Assembly: GCA_910592005.1 (NCBI GenBank)
Contig: CAJVPP010000974.1
Span: 1 to 23,962, forward strand
From: Funneliformis mosseae
Lineage: Eukaryota > Glomeromycota > Glomeromycetes > Glomerales > Glomeraceae
DNA length: 23,962 nt
Direction: 5' to 3'
Positions 19,665-23,962 of this stretch are shown piece after piece. A program made the translations under genes and the position numbers. Every line of letters starts with the position of its first letter. Position 1 is the stretch's first letter. The notes below the pieces were generated by a model that was not told where the DNA came from, made no database searches, and saw nothing but the letters and a program-made list of their open reading frames with translations.

Positions 19665-21049
19665 AGTTAAATAAATTTTGCTACAATGTCTAATTCACAC
19701 ATATAGCCTAGTTTAATATTATTATTTATACTAACAATATAAATAATAAATTTTCTTTTATTAAGTTTTAGATGAACTCTCATATTTAATCTTATAGGTA
19801 CCCTTATTTGTTTTTCTTTTTTAGTTAAAACAATCCATCAGTTTTAGCATATAAACTATAATAAAATATTGAAATAAGATTACTAATAAAAATAAGTTGT
19901 ATTTATGTTTTTGTAAAAATTAATAAGTGAGAATACTGAGATTTAAAAAATTTTATTTTTAATATTTTTAATTAATGATAAAATTTACTATTAAATCATA
20001 ATCAGATATTCTGATTGATTAGTAAATTAGCTATTAATGTTTAAAAAATTTTTTTTATTATTCATTAATCCTTATTATTATTTTTTTTTACATTTTTTTA
20101 TATTAGATTTCACATATAGATATGAATTGTATTAGATTTAAGACTATATTCTTTGATTAATATTAGATTGGCTCTGTCAAAAAAACTCTTATTTTACTGA
20201 AATATTTGTTATTTTATTACAGCTAATTTCATTTTGCAGATTGATTATAAAACTTAGTAAACTTGGTAAATTTTTGAAGAAAAACATAATCATTAAGTTC
20301 AAATCAATATATTGAATATAGCGACATAATTTTTTTATTTATATAAAAATGTGGTTAGCTTTTTTGAATCCTTATGAATATTTTTAAGAAAGTCTCAGAT
20401 ATTATTGACAGTCTTGTGACTTATAAAATTAGCTGTAAAAAAATGTATTGATAATTTTTTTCTTTATTACAAGATAATCTTTAACCATTATACTAATATA
20501 GATATTTTATTTTATGTAATTATATATATTTAATTGAATATTAAATTAAATAATTATATAAAATACCTTTAAATGAAGATTTTTTTGCTTACATTATAAT
20601 ATAAAATATTTGAATTATTTTCATAAAATCTTCTTTTAATCTAAATCTAATTAGATAGATAAAAAGTTATATTAACATTGCATTGGCATTAACTTTAATA
20701 TTAATTTTAAAGTTAGTTTGACATTAATATTAGCTTTAGCATTAATATTTACATTAGTTTATAATAATTTTTATAAGAAATATTAGATTATCAATTTTAG
20801 AATAATTTTTTACTAATTACCATTACTTTTACTTTAAATTTAAATAAATTTTATTGCTTTAATTTCATAAATTTTTTATAATTTTCTGTAATTTCTTTCT
20901 GTTTCATTTCTATGTTTTATCAGATTCATTATTTAAAGCAATTTTAGTAAAATACTATAAAATTAATTAATCTATAATATTATGCAAAGTGATTACAAAC
21001 TACTTTAGAACAACTGTTTTACTCTAAATGCATTGATATCTGAAATACG

Positions 21050-21370
21050 TACTTAGAATATTCTAAATAGAAATATATCATTAAAATATTCTAAATATGA
21101 AAATCTTTTAAAAAATTTGCTTTTCCAAAATGCATATTTATTCTAAATGATCATTTCATAATCTCAAAAATGCATACTTTAAATATTTCAAATATATTTT
21201 AAATAATATTTCAAATAAATATTTTAGATAATGTCAAAATGCACATTTCAAATAATATCTCAAATGTACACTTTGAATATTTTAAATGTATTTTGAATTT
21301 CTCAAATAAACATTTCAAATAATATTTCAAATGCTCATTTTAAATATCTCAAATAAGTATTTAAAAAATT
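21050..21370. repeat. Degenerate tandem repeat of ATTTCAAATAA-like units
   Basis: Variants of TATTTCAAATAATATTTCAAA recur many times with changing spacing, alternating with AAATGCATA/AAATGCACA motifs. It looks like an old, worn tandem array. Confidence 0.5.
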
Positions 21371-22696
21371 TCAAAAGATAATTCAGATTTATTTCAGACT
21401 GTCTTACAGTCTCTAATAAAAAGAATGACAGAAAGTTTTTTTGAATAATAAAAATTTTTAATAAATAACTTTTAAAAATTTTTTTATTCTCAAATGCTTT
21501 TAATTAATGAATTATTATACTCAAAAATTAAAATATAAAAAGTATTCTCTAAAAATAGTCACTATAATTAAAAAAAATAGTGCAATTGAGTTGTAATTTA
21601 TGACATAATTAAATTTTCTTACGATGTAATTAAGTTGCAATTTAATTAAAATTTGAAAATAATTATAAGGATCATTTTTAATATTCTCCTTCTTTATTAA
21701 TCTGAATTTAAATACAAATTAAAATACTAAAAAATTAGAAAGATAATCTTTCTTTATATTAATTTAATATCATTCTTTCTATTTCTTACTTCTTTAGTTA
21801 AAATATATTATTTCTATTGTAAAATATTTAGCTGAACATTTTTTTATTAGTAAATAAAGCTTATTAATATAGTAAATATTTTGTAATCTTAATATTAATG
21901 ATCAAACATACAAATTTAATTTTATTTCATAATCATAAAAATTTATTTCATATTAAAATATACATAGCAGACTTTAAATAATACATTAGCATTCAGATTA
22001 AATAATATATATAAAATACTATATAATTATTTATACAAATCCTTTAAAAAAAGTTAATTATATAGTAAAAGATTACATTACTATTTTTTTCATCAGAAAT
22101 TATAAATGACTACTAATGATTTGAGTTTATTAAATTACAATCTTGTATTTTATATTTTTTTATATAAATTAATAATAAATTTAAATTATTTATATTTAAT
22201 AATTATATTTATAAACTTTATTTTTATTTAAATTGTAAATAAAAATGTAAACAAACTTTATATTAGTATTATAATCCTTATATAGATGACAAATTATATT
22301 ATAATATTTCTTACTTTTTTACAATTGTAATGAAATGTAATGTAAAAATCTTTTGATACTACATTTTATATTAGAAATTTTAACTTTTAATATACTTTAT
22401 AATTTTAAAATCTCTTTAATACTAACAAAATTTTTATAAATATTTTCAAGTTCAAATAATATTATTCTAAATTACTTTTATTATAACTAATATTCAAAAT
22501 TTCAGATTTATAATCCAATTTATAATATTTTATATAATTATTTAATAATTTTATAAATTATATTAGATCTATTAATTTTAAAATGATCTTTTATAAGAAT
22601 TTTTAATTATACTATATCTTGAATTATAAATTTCAAGAAATTTTATTATTTTAATTTCATATATCTCAAAAATAATAGTAATAATAACAAATGATA

Positions 22697-23668
22697 CAAG
22701 AATTGTTCTCTTAGAATTATCAATAATATTTCAATAAATATTGGAAAAATTAAAGTACCTACATTTTTTCAAGTACTCGAATTTAGAGATGAAATCCTTA
22801 TATTTAGTAATGATTGGCTTAGAATAACTAATACTACTATGAGCTAAAAATAATCAATCCTTATTATTAACGAGATAGAATTACTATAAAAATTCCTATT
22901 GCCTTCACTAAAACAGCTAAAGTTGTAACTTAAGAAACTGAGAATGAATATAAAAGTGAAGAATATAAGAATGAATATTAGAAAAGTATCTTATCTACCT
23001 ATCTGAAGATATTGAATCTGAAGAATTAGAATTAGATGACAAATTAGAATTTAACTTATGGTTTAATCATTACTCTTTTGTTCAATCAGAAGAAGATACT
23101 GATAACAATAAATAAGTGGATGATAATCCAGCCACTTATTTTGCTAAAATTGCTTAATATTCAGCTGAAACTAACTCAACTCATCTGTAACAATTAGGAT
23201 CTCTAGACTACCATCAACAGCAAATATTTCTCAAACTTTTAGGAGATTTTATGATAATTGTGTAAAAAGCTAAACAGAAATAGGATGAATAACAGAAATT
23301 AAACATTGTATTTATACTGGAATAGTTATATTAATTACCTAAAAACTATATCAAACAAATCCTAAAAACATTAGATTTTTAAATAAAAAACTGAAGAAAA
23401 TAGAAGCAAATGGTATAATTTGACCTTCCTATAGTCTATAGGCATTACCTGTAGTAATTGTAGGAAAGAAAGAAGAAGAAAAGAGATTATGTATTGATTA
23501 TCAAAAAGTAAATTCTATCATAAAAATTGATGCATATTCATTACCAAGAATTGATGACTTACTAGATTCATTAGGTGGAGTAAATTGGTTCACTACTTTT
23601 AACCTAGCTAGTAATTACTAGTAAGTACAGTCTCCAGTTAAAAAAATAGCAGAAACAGTTTTTGACGG
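22697..23668 (+). pseudogene. Ty3/gypsy retrotransposon pol relic (protease to reverse transcriptase)
   Basis: One main + frame with small shifts. Protease end: NIGKIKVPTFFQVLEF then ILIFSNDWLRITNTTMS (about 22740-22845). A Glu-rich linker follows: ETENEYKSEEYKNEY and DIESEELELDDKLEFNLWFN (about 22930-23070). Then QLGSLDYHQQQIFLKLLGDF (about 23190-23250), and the reverse transcriptase start LKKIEANGII, ALPVVIVGKKEEEKRLCIDY, NSIIKIDAYSLPRIDDLLDS and LGGVNWFTTFNLASNY (about 23390-23620). The polymerase YxDD motif, RNase H and integrase are missing because the frame is cut near 23668 by the next element. More than ten in-frame stops are present, most where Gln, Trp or Arg is expected. No LTR was identified. 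Confidence 0.85.
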
Positions 23669-23751
23669 TATGTATAAACTTTATTTTTAATGTTTATTTT
23701 TATTTTTTTATTTAAAAGAATAATATAAACGGAACATTTTTTAATACTTAA

Positions 23752-23962
23752 TTAATATTTTGTGTGCCCTCCTTCTGTATTGATACATGCTTAAATCTGG
23801 TTTGGCATGCTATTAATATACTGAAGTAATACACTATTATCGAGATCGTCCCATTCCTGCCAGATTGTATTAAGGAAAACATCATAGGTAATTTTTTTTT
23901 TGCCACCATATTCTTAATCCTTTTCTCCACCTTTCCCTTTAATACAGCCCATACATTTTTGA
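23752..23962 (-). pseudogene. Tc1/mariner transposase C-terminus (runs off the window)
   Basis: Minus strand from the window edge: KNVWAVLKGKVEKRIKNMVA, then frame slips at a 10-base A tract and continues TYDVFLNTIWQEWDDLDNSV, LLQYINSMPNQI, stop, ACINTEGGHTKY with end at 23752-23754. The Asn-Val-Trp and Ser-Met-Pro motifs and the Gly-Gly tail are typical of the family. The third catalytic acid normally sits just before Asn-Val-Trp; here the codon is AAA (Lys). The in-frame TAA lies where Gln (CAA) is usual. The copy lies next to the broken end of the gypsy relic and probably inserted into it. Confidence 0.75.

Larger units (their letters stand above)
17903..22690. other. Very AT-rich decayed repeat DNA without a supported gene
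   Basis: About 85% A+T by eye. CpG is almost absent. It is probably transposon remains worn beyond recognition, but no family can be named. TTAACATT-like short repeats occur at 20660-20760 and ATTTCAAATAA-type repeats at 21050-21370. A possible coding relic on the minus strand at 19506-19664 is listed separately. Confidence 0.5.

Noticed and set aside
17000..23660. Alternative genetic code with TAA/TAG read as Gln
   Set aside because: TGA and TAG also replace Arg and Trp, frameshifts are common, and the intact genes at 1426 and 9556 use ordinary stops.

Overview
The window looks like nuclear DNA of an arbuscular mycorrhizal fungus (Glomeromycota), most like Rhizophagus. The reasons are strong AT-richness, short spliceosomal introns with GTATGT or GTAAGT donors, and remains of families expanded in that genus: SAM-domain repeats, Argonaute, and Kre9-like secreted proteins. 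Family names come from recognition by eye. No search was run.

Left part (1-6205). After low-complexity DNA with a long hairpin and a minisatellite comes an intact two-exon gene for a 181-residue protein with about four membrane segments (1426-2061, +). Facing it is a decayed SAM-domain gene (about 2170-3280, -). Upstream of that lie two unidentified coding pieces on the minus strand (3290-3740, 3790-4008), one with a HEPN-like R-x4-H motif. A zinc-knuckle relic (4256-4568, +) follows, then a frameshifted lineage-family gene (4753-6204, +). A 235-bp hAT-type MITE with an 8-bp target duplication splits that gene near its 3' end.

Middle part (6205-13010). An Argonaute PIWI relic (about 7340-8024, +) is broken by frameshifts and a deletion and has lost at least two catalytic acids. 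The best live gene is 9556-10306 (+): three exons encoding a 186-residue secreted protein with a Kre9/KNH-like domain and a hevein-type eight-cysteine domain. About 2.7 kb of AT-rich DNA without a clear gene follows.

Right part (13011-23962). This is a transposon graveyard. It holds an internally deleted Tc1/mariner copy, a fuller Tc1/mariner relic with terminal inverted repeats, and a large transposase relic on the minus strand. A 1.1-kb hAT-like element carrying about 16 copies of a 52-bp satellite is inserted in that transposase. A Ty3/gypsy pol relic is cut at its right end by another Tc1/mariner relic that runs off the window. Many in-frame stops in the gypsy and transposase relics fit C-to-T or G-to-A change, and CpG is very scarce there, suggesting methylation-linked or RIP-like decay.

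Two genes look functional: the four-segment membrane protein and the secreted hevein-domain protein. There is no operon-like organisation. Most other coding matter is broken.
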